The notes: generated by a model not told the origin, from the letters alone. 64,000 bases of DNA from Stigonema ocellatum SAG 48.90 = DSM 106950 (GCA_016903675.1 JADQBA010000026.1:1-64000), one strand, 5' to 3'; positions 1-8,668 are shown, numbered from the stretch's first letter. Numbers and translations: made by a program.

Positions 1-135
1 AGTCAAAAGTAAGAACCCCATAAATAAATTTAGGGGCTTGTAGTAAGGACGTAGTATTTCTTGCGCTATGCGTCTCGAAATACATTTTTTTTATTTTCCA
101 TAAATAAATTTAGGGGCTTGTACCTTTTTCTTTTT
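1..135. mobile_element. Mobile-element end with 25-bp direct repeats
   Basis: A 25-bp sequence occurs twice without mismatch, at 18-42 and 98-122. It contains an imperfect hairpin (CCCC at 16-19 pairing with GGGG at 33-36, with an inner TAAAT/ATTTA stem at 21-32) like the subterminal hairpins of IS200/IS605 ends. Between the copies lies a 55-bp core (43-97) with GTATTTC and GAAATAC arms at 53-59 and 76-82. A related core lies at 38899-38955. The drmMI frame is family-like only down to about position 136, so I infer that this stretch is inserted or rearranged sequence. The left boundary is outside the window. Confidence 0.55.
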
Positions 136-693
136 GGTCAAGTGTCCAGAAGATTCACCACGTGGGGCATAAACCAATCGCAACTCCGTACCATTGCACA
201 AAAGCCCTACAGGAATTTCTTTCTCCCGCAACAGACGCTCAAACTTGGACTGAGGACTAGCGTGCCAACCTGTAGACTTGGCATCCAAGGTAAGTGTATC
301 ATCAAGGTTAGTACCAGGGAGAAGCACCTGCACTAGCATTAACCACCCGCCATTATCTAAATCTGGCACAGCATAAGTAGGTGTCAGCACCTCGTTGTAT
401 TCGCTCAGCGATACTGTGAGTTCCTCTGGACTTTCAACTAAATCTTCTGTCTGCCACCCCAGAACATGAACAGCGAAAGCTGGAAAGTCGGAAATCCCAA
501 AGCGTTCGTTGCCTATCTCGCCTAGTTGGGAGTCGGGACTGGCTACCAATGAGAGTGCTTGTTGCAGTTCCACCACATTACGGTTAACAACAGCCTGGGC
601 TGCAACCAAAGCTGGAGGAGACACCACAAGTCCCACTGGTTGGAGAAAGCCTAACCATTCTTTATGTGCGCGAATTTCTGGATCGTTTGCCAT
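91..693 (-). pseudogene. DISARM DNA methylase DrmMI, N-terminal piece only
   Basis: The frame starts 9 bp after the drmD stop and reads 200 residues. Its sequence resembles the N-terminal domain of large Eco57I/PglX-type adenine methylases: a FERLLRE...GLLCNGTELRLVYAPRGESSGHLT stretch, here split by variable residues, ends near residue 186. After that the frame turns lysine-rich, runs into the repeat at 98-122 and stops at 91-93. DrmMI proteins are normally over 1,000 residues, with the catalytic NPPY motif far downstream, so only the first fifth remains. In class 1 DISARM, drmMI follows drmD and methylates host DNA. The gene could resume left of the window. The family call is good; the loss of function is inferred. 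Confidence 0.6.
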
Positions 694-702
694 TTTTACC
701 CC

Positions 703-3700
703 CTAACCGGAAATCGGCCATAAATAAATCACTCCCACTGGCTCTACCCGTACTGCCTTCACCTGATAGGCAGCTTCAATTCGGGCAGGCTCAGAAATCA
801 GTTCAGATGCGATCGCCTTGATCCTTTTCTCCCAATGACGACGGTCTGCATCCAACTGACGCTGCTCCTCTATGAACGGCAGAGACAGTTGGACGGCCTT
901 AGAATCTTCTTGGCACTTGGCAATCCGCGTCTGCTGCTCAGAGAGAATCTTTTTCATCTCCGAGGCTTCTTTCAGTCCGCGTTCAGTGAGTTTCCTTTCT
1001 GCCCTTTGTGCCAAGACATTGGCTCTTCGCTCCAGATGAGGAATCAACTCAGTGACATCCAGGGCAGCCCCCTTTTTGAGACGTTCTTTCACTGCCTCGG
1101 CAACTTGCAGCAAGTGGGGGGAAGCCAAAGAATGTTCTAGCAACTCCAGTACATTGTCTTTCTCCCCTTCCCCTAAAGGTTGGAGTTTCTTACGTCCCCT
1201 GCTCGCCGAGTCCGACCATTCTGCTGCTACTGCAATCACTTCATCGTGCAACCGAGTTGCCCGCTCTCCGTAAAGAGAAAGGCGTCCCAAAGCAATGATT
1301 TTCGGCATGGGGTCATGAGTTAGACAAACGCAAGCACGGGTCAATTCGTCGTGCAAGAAACCCTGAGCTAAAAACCTACCCAATAAGCGCTGTACGACTC
1401 TGTGTTCCAAATGCAGGTGAACCACATCCCCATCCAGGGAACCAGGATCGCGGAAGACAACAGGACGAATTGGTGCTGACTGTCGCCATTCCCAAGGCTT
1501 TTGTCCCCTTTGACGGGGTATTCTTAATGTATCAAGGGTGGTTGACCATGTTGGATCAGCTCCAGTGCGCTGGTCAAGAGCCGGAATTGTCCACCGGGCA
1601 GTCGCCGGGTCGTTGCAAACTTGATTAACATCCACTGGTACAAGCGGCGTTGCTCCCAGAATTTCTAAGGAAGCCGATATGGCATCCCGAAAATGGCGGT
1701 CATCAAGTGCCAGCCAATCACGAGAGTTTTTCAGCATTTCTTGCAACTGGCTGATTTGTTTTGTGAGGTCCTGCTGGCGTAGTCTTGCTTCTTCTAGTTC
1801 CTCATTAATCACCTGGGTGTTTGCTGTTTCCTTAGTATCCAGATGCTCTGCCTGATTAATAGAATCAGCAATGGTATTCACCTCTTGGTGTCGAATACCG
1901 TTCGCTAGCAACCGTGACACGTTCCTTTCAACCACAGGCGCAAGGCTTCCTAGTTCTTGTTGAATGGTTGCTGTCTTCTTCACCAACACATCCAGCACTC
2001 TGTCTTCCGTTCGCTGTGGTAAGACAAAGTAGTAGCAGCAGACGACAGGCGATCGCTGTAATTTGCGGTCAATCCGTCCATTACGCTGCTCCATCCTTGA
2101 GGGATTCCACGGTACGTCAAAGTGGAATAGGTCAGCACAATGATTTTGCAGGTTGATCCCCTCCCGTGCTGCATCTGTGGCAATGAGGATACGGAGGGGA
2201 TGACGTGCAGGGTCGGCGTTAAAAGCATTTTTGATCGCTTCGCGGCGTTCCTCCCCAATGCCCCCGTGAAATACATCGATGCGTTCATGTTCGCGCTGAG
2301 AGCCTGCGATCGCACTTTGCAGTTGCTGTTGTAGGTAGCGCTTTGTATCAGTATATTCTGTAAAGATAATAACTCGCCGTTCTAACCAAGCGGCATCAGG
2401 TTTACCCAAGTCAGGACAGAGATTGGTGCGAATCCATTCCACCAGTTTTTTCATCCGTGGATCTGGCTGATAGCGAGATTGATTAGCGACTTCTGCCATT
2501 GACTCTAGGATTTCTAGCTCTCGGGCTGTTTGTCCGTCACCACCAGCAAGTCTTGTAGCCACTTCCATTTGAGCATCTTCTTCTATTCGGACTTCCTCTT
2601 CCGAGAATCCAGCCCGTTCGTCGTCGGAACTAGGGGACTCTAAAAGCAGGGGCAAGCTAAGTACGGGCGTATTGCAATACGCCCCTACTGAGGGACGGTT
2701 TACGGCTTGTTTCTCCATCGCAGTTCGATGTACTTTTAAAGTACGAGCAAACGCCTCAATTGAAGAAAGCAGACGCTTTTGCAGTGAAGTCATCACCAGC
2801 ATCGCCGTAGTCTGGGTGGACTTAGATGCTTCTTTGAGTCGCTCTTCGAGCAGATTCCGATACTGTTGCAGCAATCGAGACAGCTTAAGTTCTGGCGCGT
2901 CTTCTGGAAGTTGATCAATAATAATGGGGATGACTTTGCGTTCAGGAAACTCTTCTGCGATCTCCCGCAAATCTTGCTTTAAGCGCCGCACCATCACAGT
3001 GTCAAGCAAATTGCGATTGCGGACGGGTACACCTCGGCAGAAACGTTGTGGGTCGAGGATTTCTAGCAAGGCGGCAAAGCTGTTGGAGTGTCCGTTGTGG
3101 GGAGTGGCAGACAGAAATAGCTTGTGTTCAAAGCGAGGTGCTAAGTCTCGGACGGTGCGTGTTAGCTGCGAATCTACGGCATATTTGGTCCCACTCGCTG
3201 GGGCTGCGTTATGAGCTTCGTCAAGTATAAGCATAGAACTGGCAGCAAAATCGCCAAGCCAGTCCCGCAATGAGGAAGCATAAGTCTCATCTCGCAGCAA
3301 AGCATGGGAGATAATAAAACGGGTATGCGTTGTCCAAGGGTTAATGCCATAGCCGCGTTCTTGACGACGGGCGGCAATAAACTCACGATCAAGAATCATG
3401 AACGTGAGTCCGAAGCGGCTCTCCATTTCTGACTGCCATTGTCGCACGACTGATGGGGGACAGGAAATAACAACCCTTCTGACTTTTTGGCGCATCAACA
3501 TTTCCCGTAGGATTAGCCCCGCCTCAATTGTTTTGCCCAAACCTACGTCATCAGCAATGAACAGAGCGACTCTAGGCATCAGCAATGCTTTGCGTAGTGG
3601 TTCTAGTTGGTAAGCTTTGACTTCAATCCCAGCACGGTAAGGAGCCTGAAAAAGTTTGGCATCTGTAGAAGTTACGCAGTTCCAACGTAATGTGTGCAAG

Positions 3701-3942
3701 TAAGCAGAAAACAGACGCGGATTGTCAAAACCCCGATTAGCTATGGACTCCCATGATGTTGCCCCGACGACTTTGGCATCTATTTCCCGTTCCCAAAGAA
3801 CTGAGAGGGATTCTCCTAAAGCATCATCTTCCAAACAAGAAAGGCTGACTAAAGTGTCTTCAACAGAAGAAGGTTTAGGTACAACATCTTCTACAAGATA
3901 CTGTCGGGACCGCACGCGCACAATTTGTCCAGCTACAACCAT
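703..3942 (-). CDS. drmD: DISARM SNF2-like helicase DrmD
   Basis: A 1,079-residue SNF2/DEAD-like helicase. The first RecA lobe carries a Walker A loop (DVGLGKTIEAG, about residue 130), a DEAH box (LILDEAHNAAP) and SATPHNGHSNSF. The second lobe has the TDAAREGINLQ and RNGRIDRKLQR motifs, followed by a long coiled-coil C-terminal region. The length and the position directly before a methylase with an Eco57I/PglX-type N-terminus match class 1 DISARM, a defence system against phage DNA. The start ATG overlaps the stop of the upstream small ORF (TAATG), implying coupled translation. A palindromic repeat at 2661-2688 is inserted in frame and adds the residues SVGAYCNTPVL near 419-427, in the linker between the helicase lobes. 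The helicase looks intact; the system as a whole may not be. Confidence 0.85.
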   Translation of the reverse strand: MVVAGQIVRVRSRQYLVEDVVPKPSSVEDTLVSLSCLEDDALGESLSVLWEREIDAKVVGATSWESIANRGFDNPRLFSAYLHTLRWNCVTSTDAKLFQAPYRAGIEVKAYQLEPLRKALLMPRVALFIADDVGLGKTIEAGLILREMLMRQKVRRVVISCPPSVVRQWQSEMESRFGLTFMILDREFIAARRQERGYGINPWTTHTRFIISHALLRDETYASSLRDWLGDFAASSMLILDEAHNAAPASGTKYAVDSQLTRTVRDLAPRFEHKLFLSATPHNGHSNSFAALLEILDPQRFCRGVPVRNRNLLDTVMVRRLKQDLREIAEEFPERKVIPIIIDQLPEDAPELKLSRLLQQYRNLLEERLKEASKSTQTTAMLVMTSLQKRLLSSIEAFARTLKVHRTAMEKQAVNRPSVGAYCNTPVLSLPLLLESPSSDDERAGFSEEEVRIEEDAQMEVATRLAGGDGQTARELEILESMAEVANQSRYQPDPRMKKLVEWIRTNLCPDLGKPDAAWLERRVIIFTEYTDTKRYLQQQLQSAIAGSQREHERIDVFHGGIGEERREAIKNAFNADPARHPLRILIATDAAREGINLQNHCADLFHFDVPWNPSRMEQRNGRIDRKLQRSPVVCCYYFVLPQRTEDRVLDVLVKKTATIQQELGSLAPVVERNVSRLLANGIRHQEVNTIADSINQAEHLDTKETANTQVINEELEEARLRQQDLTKQISQLQEMLKNSRDWLALDDRHFRDAISASLEILGATPLVPVDVNQVCNDPATARWTIPALDQRTGADPTWSTTLDTLRIPRQRGQKPWEWRQSAPIRPVVFRDPGSLDGDVVHLHLEHRVVQRLLGRFLAQGFLHDELTRACVCLTHDPMPKIIALGRLSLYGERATRLHDEVIAVAAEWSDSASRGRKKLQPLGEGEKDNVLELLEHSLASPHLLQVAEAVKERLKKGAALDVTELIPHLERRANVLAQRAERKLTERGLKEASEMKKILSEQQTRIAKCQEDSKAVQLSLPFIEEQRQLDADRRHWEKRIKAIASELISEPARIEAAYQVKAVRVEPVGVIYLWPISG
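2661..2688. repeat. Palindromic repeat inserted in frame in drmD
   Basis: The arms GGGCGTATTGCAATACGCCC form a 20-bp perfect palindrome, with flanking GTA and CTAC. The same unit occurs at 5380-5405 next to the truncated higA. Within drmD it is translated as part of SVGAYCNTPVL without breaking the frame. Confidence 0.8.
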
Positions 3943-4145
3943 TAGTGTCTTCCCCTTAATGATTGCACTGGCGGCATCTCCTCAGGAGTCATGAGAAAAT
4001 GGCTCCTTTTAAAATCCCTACCAAGACACGAATGCCAGAACTGAGAATCTTCAGGGTGACGCTCTTTCTCTAGATATCTTAACAGCTGCCATAGCGCTTC
4101 AATACGACGATTTAAATCTTGACCAATCATGTTGATGAAAGTCAT
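3942..4145 (-). CDS. Small protein upstream of and coupled to drmD
   Basis: This 67-residue ORF (MTFINMIGQDLNRRIEALW at the N-terminus) ends in TAATG, sharing bases with the drmD start codon. That strongly suggests it is translated with drmD. It is rich in charged residues and has no signal peptide, membrane segment or metal motif. I do not recognise a family. It may be an accessory DISARM gene, a leader peptide that sets drmD translation, or a remnant of a longer gene; the sequence alone does not decide. Confidence 0.5.
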   Translation of the reverse strand: MTFINMIGQDLNRRIEALWQLLRYLEKERHPEDSQFWHSCLGRDFKRSHFLMTPEEMPPVQSLRGRH

Positions 4146-4474
4146 ACGTAATTAATCCCTGGTTTTTTCAAAACAAGATTTTTTATCGTGGGATGCATTT
4201 ATTGTGGGTTAGGCAATTTGTGTGGATTGTTATGAGTGTTATTTGCAACAGCATAGCCACCATTAACTTGATATCCGGGAAAAAAATAAAAAATCATCCA
4301 CTCTTGATGAATGTCGTATTTATTACGTTTTTTACATAAATATCAGTAATTATATTGAGACAAATTTTCTAAGTACACCCGCAGCTTTCAGCATAATTGC
4401 TACAAATTGCCCAACAAACAGCTTCAAGTGATCGTGCGATCGCCTACATAAACACTCTGCTTGCATCAAAAAGC

Positions 4475-4603
4475 TTAAGTAAGTCGGTGCGAATAAACAG
4501 AACTATGTAAAGAAAAGTAAAGCTCATAAATTCGCTCGTAGTAAGCGCTTCAGCGCTAAAGCGCTTACTACAAACCTTGAATTTTTGATGCCGACTTACT
4601 TAA
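4475..4603. repeat. MITE family A, copy 1
   Basis: The terminal inverted repeats are TTAAGTAAGTCGGTGC at the left and GATGCCGACTTACTTAA at the right. The centre carries a palindrome, GTAGTAAGCGCTT...AAGCGCTTACTAC (4538-4571). Copies with the same plan are at 11580-11722 and 60166-60296. There is no coding capacity, so it is non-autonomous. Confidence 0.75.
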
Positions 4604-4649
4604 TTATCCCGATGTTAAAACGGAGTAAAACATTAGCATCAACCCAAAA

Positions 4650-4777
4650 TATAGGACTATTATTTTATTTTTGAAATATACGTAGGTGGGGCTATGCCCT
4701 ACAAAACCGGGATGTGGTGGGCAATGCCCACCCTACAGATACTTAGATTTTTTCAAAATTCAAATATGATTCCTATA
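4650..4777. repeat. MITE family B, copy 1
   Basis: A 128-bp element bounded by TATAGGAC... and ...ATTCCTATA. The long imperfect terminal inverted repeats surround an inner hairpin built on GGTGGGCAATGCCCACC-like sequence. A copy of exactly the same length is at 61541-61668 and a half copy at 60517-60596. It ends 7 bp from the stop codon of the DUF2281-type antitoxin. Confidence 0.8.
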
Positions 4778-4783
4778 CAGTTA

Positions 4784-5023
4784 TTACTGTTCGTTAATTA
4801 TTTCTTGAGCTAAAGATTTGCCGACAATTTCCCGAATTTCCTCCGTTCCTGGATAAGGTTGAGTTGCTGGTAATGCACCGTAAAATTCGCTCAGTCGTTT
4901 TTTGGTTGATGTATCAATTTTCTGAACGCGGAATTGGAGAAATTCAATAAAGTCAGCTACAAGTTGAAATTGTTCTTCACTGAGCTTGTCTATTTCTAGT
5001 TTGATACTTTCTTTAGTTGCCAT
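4784..5023 (-). CDS. DUF2281/VapB-type antitoxin, orphan
   Basis: A 79-residue acidic protein with an N-terminal KLSEEQFQLVADFIEFLQF helix, typical of cyanobacterial DUF2281-like antitoxins. The C-terminal part is charged and probably disordered, as expected for a toxin-binding tail. Such genes normally overlap or sit just before a PIN-domain toxin, but here a MITE begins 7 bp after the stop and no toxin frame follows. The partner therefore appears lost. The start ATG has a GGAG-type ribosome site upstream. Confidence 0.65.
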   Translation of the reverse strand: MATKESIKLEIDKLSEEQFQLVADFIEFLQFRVQKIDTSTKKRLSEFYGALPATQPYPGTEEIREIVGKSLAQEIINEQ

Positions 5024-5402
5024 TATTCTCCTGCCTCGTTGCGGTTTAGGATTATCTGGATATTTTTTATTTTACATTGTCAGTGATGGGCGGCACTCAT
5101 TGCCTCATGCCCAGGGATGCCGAAAAGCCAGTTTTTTACCGACTGACTACGCGATCGCACATAGTTAGGACCAGCCCTTTCAAGGTGCAAGTCGAAAGAC
5201 TTAGATTTTCTTCGTGTCCTTCGCGTCTTCGCGGTTTAAAAATCTTTTTGAACCACGAAGGCACGAAGAACACGAAGAAGAAATGTCGAAAATTGGACGT
5301 AATTTTCCCAATTTGTTACCCACCTTGAAAGGGCTGATAGTTAGGACTTACGCATTGACAGAAATCGTCAGATATGCAGTAGGGGCGTATTGCAATACGC
5401 CC
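5024..5402. other. Repeat-rich spacer
   Basis: No gene. AGCCCTTTCAAGGTG (5173-5187) and CACCTTGAAAGGGCT (5321-5335) are 15-bp perfect inverted repeats bounding a 163-bp element. Inside is a large hairpin built from CTTCGCGTCTTCGCGGTT and AACCACGAAGGCACGAAG. A related copy is at 16381-16525. A fragment of MITE family D (TTAGGACTTACGCATTGAC) follows at about 5341-5360, then the palindrome GGGCGTATTGCAATACGCCC. Confidence 0.75.
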
Positions 5403-5681
5403 CTACTTGCAATACGCCCTTGCTAAAGCTTCCCGATAATGTTGTTCGCGGTTGTTCCAAAAACTAGCTGGAATTCCTAATACTCGCTCTAACTGTAATG
5501 CAGTTTCCGGGGTAATTGCTGCTTTCCCATTAATGATTTCGTTAATCGTTTTTTTTGGTCTACCTGTCCTTTCCGCCAATTCTGCTTGAGACATCCCACG
5601 CTCTTCAAGAACTTCTTGAAGAGTCTCCCCTGGAGGAGAAGCGTAGTTTGGCATGTACTGATTTTGAATTGCATTACTCAT
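5403..5681 (-). CDS. higA: HigA-type HTH antitoxin, C-terminally truncated
   Basis: 92 residues with an XRE/HigA helix-turn-helix (MSQAELAERTGRPKKTINEI, then INGKAAITPETALQLERVLG). The family usually continues for tens to hundreds of residues after SFWNNREQHYREALAR. Here the last residues, AYCK and the stop, are encoded by the GGGCGTATTGCAATACGCCC repeat, so the tail has been replaced by repeat insertion. No HigB toxin lies upstream; queA ends 17 bp before the start. DNA binding may persist, but its role as an antitoxin is doubtful. Confidence 0.7.
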   Translation of the reverse strand: MSNAIQNQYMPNYASPPGETLQEVLEERGMSQAELAERTGRPKKTINEIINGKAAITPETALQLERVLGIPASFWNNREQHYREALARAYCK

Positions 5682-5698
5682 GGGTATCCTCTGTCACT

Positions 5699-6835
5699 TC
5701 ACTCACTTCCTTGAGGGTGGGGGGACCCCGCCCCTACAACGGGTGGCAAAATCAACATTGCATCGCCGAAGGAATAGAAACGATATCGAGATGCTATGGC
5801 TTGTTGGTAGATATTCAACAAGCGTTGCCTACCAATTAAAGCACTTACCAGCATTAACAAACTAGAACGCGGCAGGTGAAAATTGGTAATTAGACCCTCT
5901 ACTACCCGCCATTGGTAGCCTGGATAGATAAATAAGTCTGTTTTGCCGCAAAAAGGTTGTAAATCGCCAGATTGAGCCGCAGCTTCTAATGCTCGTACTA
6001 CCGTTGTACCAACAGCAATAATCCGACCGCCAGATGCCTTAGTAGCACGGATACTCTCTACTGTTGACAAAGGGACTTCAATCCATTCTTCATGCATTTT
6101 GTGAGTGCGCACGTCCTCTACTTCTAAGGGACGAAATGTCCCCAAACCGACGTGGAGTGTGATAAAAGCTTGATTAATTCCGCAGTTGCGCAACTGCTGC
6201 TGTAATTCTGGGGTAAAGTGTAGCCCTGCTGTAGGAGCTGCGATCGCTCCCGGATATTTAGCATACACTGTCTGATACTGTTCGTCGTGGGCATCGGATG
6301 CAGTAATATAAGGTGGTAAAGGTACTACACCAAAAACTTCCAACAATTGTACTAAAGACATTCCCTCGGGCACATCAAATTGCAACAGACGCCCTCCAGT
6401 CGCCTCATCTGTTGCAACAACTGTAGCAGTCAGAAGTGGGGAGGAAGAGTCTCCCCTCGCACCCCCTCTTGCTTCAAAAATAAGCTGTGCTCCTACTTGG
6501 AAGCGTTTTCCTGGCTTGACTAAAGCTAACCAACAGTTATGCTGCCGCTCTTCCAAGAGTAACACTTCTATCTCTGCGCCAGTGGTTTTGCGACCATACA
6601 GTCGAGCTGGAATGACTTGTGTATTATTCATGACCAATAAATCTTTTGGTTGCAGTAGCTCCGGTAAATCACGGAAAATATAGTGTTGGAACACGGCTTC
6701 TTGATTTGTATTGGCAGAATTTACCACCAGTAGTCTAGAGCTATCTCTAGGAACTGCTGGGTTTTGGGCAATGAGTTCTTGAGGTAATTCATACTCATAC
6801 CCAGCTAAAGAACGATCTAATTCCAAGTCATCCAT
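5699..6835 (-). CDS. queA: tRNA ribosyltransferase-isomerase QueA
   Basis: S-adenosylmethionine:tRNA ribosyltransferase-isomerase, a late step of queuosine synthesis that adds the epoxycyclopentane precursor to 7-aminomethyl-7-deazaguanine in tRNA. Family signatures are ELIAQNPAVPRDSSRLLVV near the N-terminus, AAPTAGLHFTPELQQQL in the middle and GLITNFHLPRSSLLMLVSAL near the end. I place the start at the ATG of MDDLELDRSLAGYEYELP (6833-6835), because the 41 extra residues available upstream do not look family-like. The last 14 residues (PVVGAGSPHPQGSE) come from a short repeat near 5715-5745, after the normal GDAMLIL end. Confidence 0.93.
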   Translation of the reverse strand: MDDLELDRSLAGYEYELPQELIAQNPAVPRDSSRLLVVNSANTNQEAVFQHYIFRDLPELLQPKDLLVMNNTQVIPARLYGRKTTGAEIEVLLLEERQHNCWLALVKPGKRFQVGAQLIFEARGGARGDSSSPLLTATVVATDEATGGRLLQFDVPEGMSLVQLLEVFGVVPLPPYITASDAHDEQYQTVYAKYPGAIAAPTAGLHFTPELQQQLRNCGINQAFITLHVGLGTFRPLEVEDVRTHKMHEEWIEVPLSTVESIRATKASGGRIIAVGTTVVRALEAAAQSGDLQPFCGKTDLFIYPGYQWRVVEGLITNFHLPRSSLLMLVSALIGRQRLLNIYQQAIASRYRFYSFGDAMLILPPVVGAGSPHPQGSE

Positions 6836-7005
6836 CCCAAGGCTAGAATTTGCGTTAAAGTTGATACTATTAAGTATCACGGATATACTAATATGAAAAT
6901 TGGGTAAACCTCCCCATCTAAAAACGGGGGCTTTTACCCTAGCGCTTAGTGTGTCCATCTTCTAATAATAGACATGTAGGATTGGCTTTGATCCCAAGCA
7001 CCGAC

Positions 7006-7395
7006 ATGGAATACTTGTACTATCTGGCAAATGCCAGTTTAACTCTGAGGGTTGTTCAATTTTTGCACGCAAGACCCCGGATACCTGTTTCGTTCGTCAC
7101 CGTAATTCATCAGATTGATGGTTGGGTGGTTAGGATCAAACTCAGGAGTGAAGTCTCTGCCCAAGAAGATGGTGACTTTCGTGCTTTCTTCAATGAATTA
7201 GGAATTAGCTACGAGCCGCCAATGCGGGTGCAAATGGCACTTTGGAGTTTAGAAGCAGGTCAATGTCCTGTTGACGTAATGCGTCGCTACCAAGTAGCGA
7301 TAGTGTCTCATGGTAGCCCAGAGAAAGAAGAAATAGAGGCTTTCCGTCAACAGTTTGTTAAAGGATTGGGCTACTGTCCAGAAACGCTCGCATAA
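7006..7395 (+). CDS. Conserved cyanobacterial small protein
   Basis: 130 residues from the ATG at 7006 (MEYLYYLANASLTLRVV). A GTG at 6949 would add 19 residues with no clear ribosome site. The protein is soluble, with an alternating hydrophobic pattern and the stretches QMALWSLEAGQCPVDVMRRY and VSHGSPEKEEIEAF. I cannot assign a function. It is divergent from queA. A hairpin with a T-run follows at 7497-7536. Confidence 0.6.
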   Translation: MEYLYYLANASLTLRVVQFLHARPRIPVSFVTVIHQIDGWVVRIKLRSEVSAQEDGDFRAFFNELGISYEPPMRVQMALWSLEAGQCPVDVMRRYQVAIVSHGSPEKEEIEAFRQQFVKGLGYCPETLA

Positions 7396-7496
7396 CAGCA
7401 AAAGCACCCGATGACTAAAGTGGCCGCACGAGAACAAAGTCCGCCCAAGTGGACTTATAGCATAAAAGCCCGCGTCGCGCCTCCTCCGTTGGTCTA

Positions 7497-7536
7497 CCCC
7501 CAGACATAACAGTCTGTTGGGGTTTCTAGATTTTTG
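7497..7536 (+). terminator. Possible rho-independent terminator
   Basis: CCCCAGAC-ATAAC-AGTCTGTTGGGG folds into a hairpin and is followed by TTTCTAGATTTTTG. It lies about 100 bp after the small gene ending at 7395. Confidence 0.35.
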
Positions 7537-7646
7537 CAACAGACTCCATCAGGATACCTCACAAAAAAATATGAAAACCCTCTTCCCCCACTCCCCACTC
7601 CCTCCTGGGGTTGAAACCCCAGGCTATCCCCACTCCCCATCTTCCC

Positions 7647-8144
7647 TCAGAAGTCAAAAGCTGCTGGAATATATTCTTCTAGGGCAAAGTGATATCCTGC
7701 GGCTGATGCACAGGCAAGAGCTTCCTGATTAACTGTAAGCGCAGCAAGCTTTTGTGATATTCTTTGACATTGGACAATAGCAACATCAAATTGGCAGGTG
7801 TAATCTGCCTTCTGGGGATAACGAGCTAAAAATATCCCAGCCGTACGCCAGAGTTTTGTTTGCTTTTTTAGCGCGATCGCACTTCTTCCCCCTGCATCCC
7901 AATTGTCTTGGCTGCGAGTTTTAACCTCAACAAATGCCAAGGTCGGTTGTGATTGTTGAGCTTTGGGCGTTCTTAAGTGACAGATGTGCTCTCCATCTTG
8001 TTGAGCAATAATGTCAATTTCTCCCCAACGGCAACGCCATCGACGGTGCAGAATTTCCCATCCTGTAGATTCTAACCATTGGACTACTAAGTCTTCTCCT
8101 AAGACACCTATATCATGGTAATTATATGGAGGAGGGTTTGCCAT
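7647..8144 (-). CDS. YraN/UPF0102 family nuclease-like protein
   Basis: 165 residues with the UPF0102 pattern: GEDLVVQWLESTGWEILHRR, then WGEIDIIAQQDG and, after a short insertion, LAFVEVKTRSQ. The E-x-D...E-x-K arrangement is the PD-(D/E)xK nuclease-like core of this family, often found near DNA recombination and repair genes; its exact role is unsettled. The start codon (8142-8144) shares a base with the TTG start proposed for the divergent pentapeptide gene, so the two genes abut head to head. Confidence 0.85.
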   Translation of the reverse strand: MANPPPYNYHDIGVLGEDLVVQWLESTGWEILHRRWRCRWGEIDIIAQQDGEHICHLRTPKAQQSQPTLAFVEVKTRSQDNWDAGGRSAIALKKQTKLWRTAGIFLARYPQKADYTCQFDVAIVQCQRISQKLAALTVNQEALACASAAGYHFALEEYIPAAFDF

Positions 8145-8668
8145 TGAAAAAAAATCAGATGAATACTAGGTTCAGCAATTGGATTTGGATAAGTATACTC
8201 AGTGTATTGCTTGTTTTCCTATTTGGCATCACTGGACTTGTAGGTTTTGCTCCACAAGCGTTGGCACTCGACTATAACAAAGAAAGCTTGCTCGGATCTG
8301 ATTTTTCAAGACGTGACTTAACAGACTCCAGCTTTACCAAAGCCAATCTCCGCAATAGCAATTTTAGCTATGCCAATTTACAGGGTGTCAGTTTCTTTGC
8401 AGCCAATTTAGAGTCGGTAAACTTTGAAGGCGCTGACCTCACAAATGCTACGTTAGACTCAGCTCGCTTTATCAAAGCAAATTTGACAAATGCCGTGTTA
8501 GAGGGTGCTTTTGCTGCTAACGCCAGGTTTGATGGTGCCATCATTGAAGGAGCAGATTTTACTGATGTGCTGCTGCGTCAGGATGAGCAAAACAAATTAT
8601 GTAAGGTTGCTCAAGGCACTAATCCTACTACTGGACGGGCTACACGCGAGACTTTATTTTGTCCGTAG
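8144..8668 (+). CDS. Exported pentapeptide-repeat protein
   Basis: A signal peptide (NWIWISILSVLLVFLFGITG, then ALA cleavage) is followed by A(N/D)LXX pentapeptide repeats such as ANLRNSNFSYANLQGVSFF and ADLTNATLDSARF. The C-terminus has two cysteines (NKLCKV and LFCP). This matches cyanobacterial thylakoid-lumen pentapeptide proteins, which form a right-handed quadrilateral beta-helix of unknown role. A TTG at 8144 has an excellent GGAGGG site 7 bp upstream; the ATG at 8159 is the alternative. Confidence 0.8.
   Translation: MKKNQMNTRFSNWIWISILSVLLVFLFGITGLVGFAPQALALDYNKESLLGSDFSRRDLTDSSFTKANLRNSNFSYANLQGVSFFAANLESVNFEGADLTNATLDSARFIKANLTNAVLEGAFAANARFDGAIIEGADFTDVLLRQDEQNKLCKVAQGTNPTTGRATRETLFCP

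Larger units (their letters stand above)
4146..4783. other. Gene-free spacer made largely of MITEs
   Basis: No convincing coding frame. It holds a 129-bp MITE at 4475-4603 and a 128-bp MITE at 4650-4777. Between 4146 and 4470 the sequence is AT-rich with one GCGATCGC-like site at 4437. The promoter of the DISARM operon should lie just upstream of 4145, but no clear -35/-10 pair stands out. Confidence 0.7.

Noticed and set aside
835..1273. Plus-strand frames opposite drmD
   Set aside because: Shadows of the long helicase gene, with no ribosome sites or motifs.
7249..7539. 96-residue minus-strand frame
   Set aside because: It is antisense to the conserved gene at 7006-7395 and has no family-like sequence.
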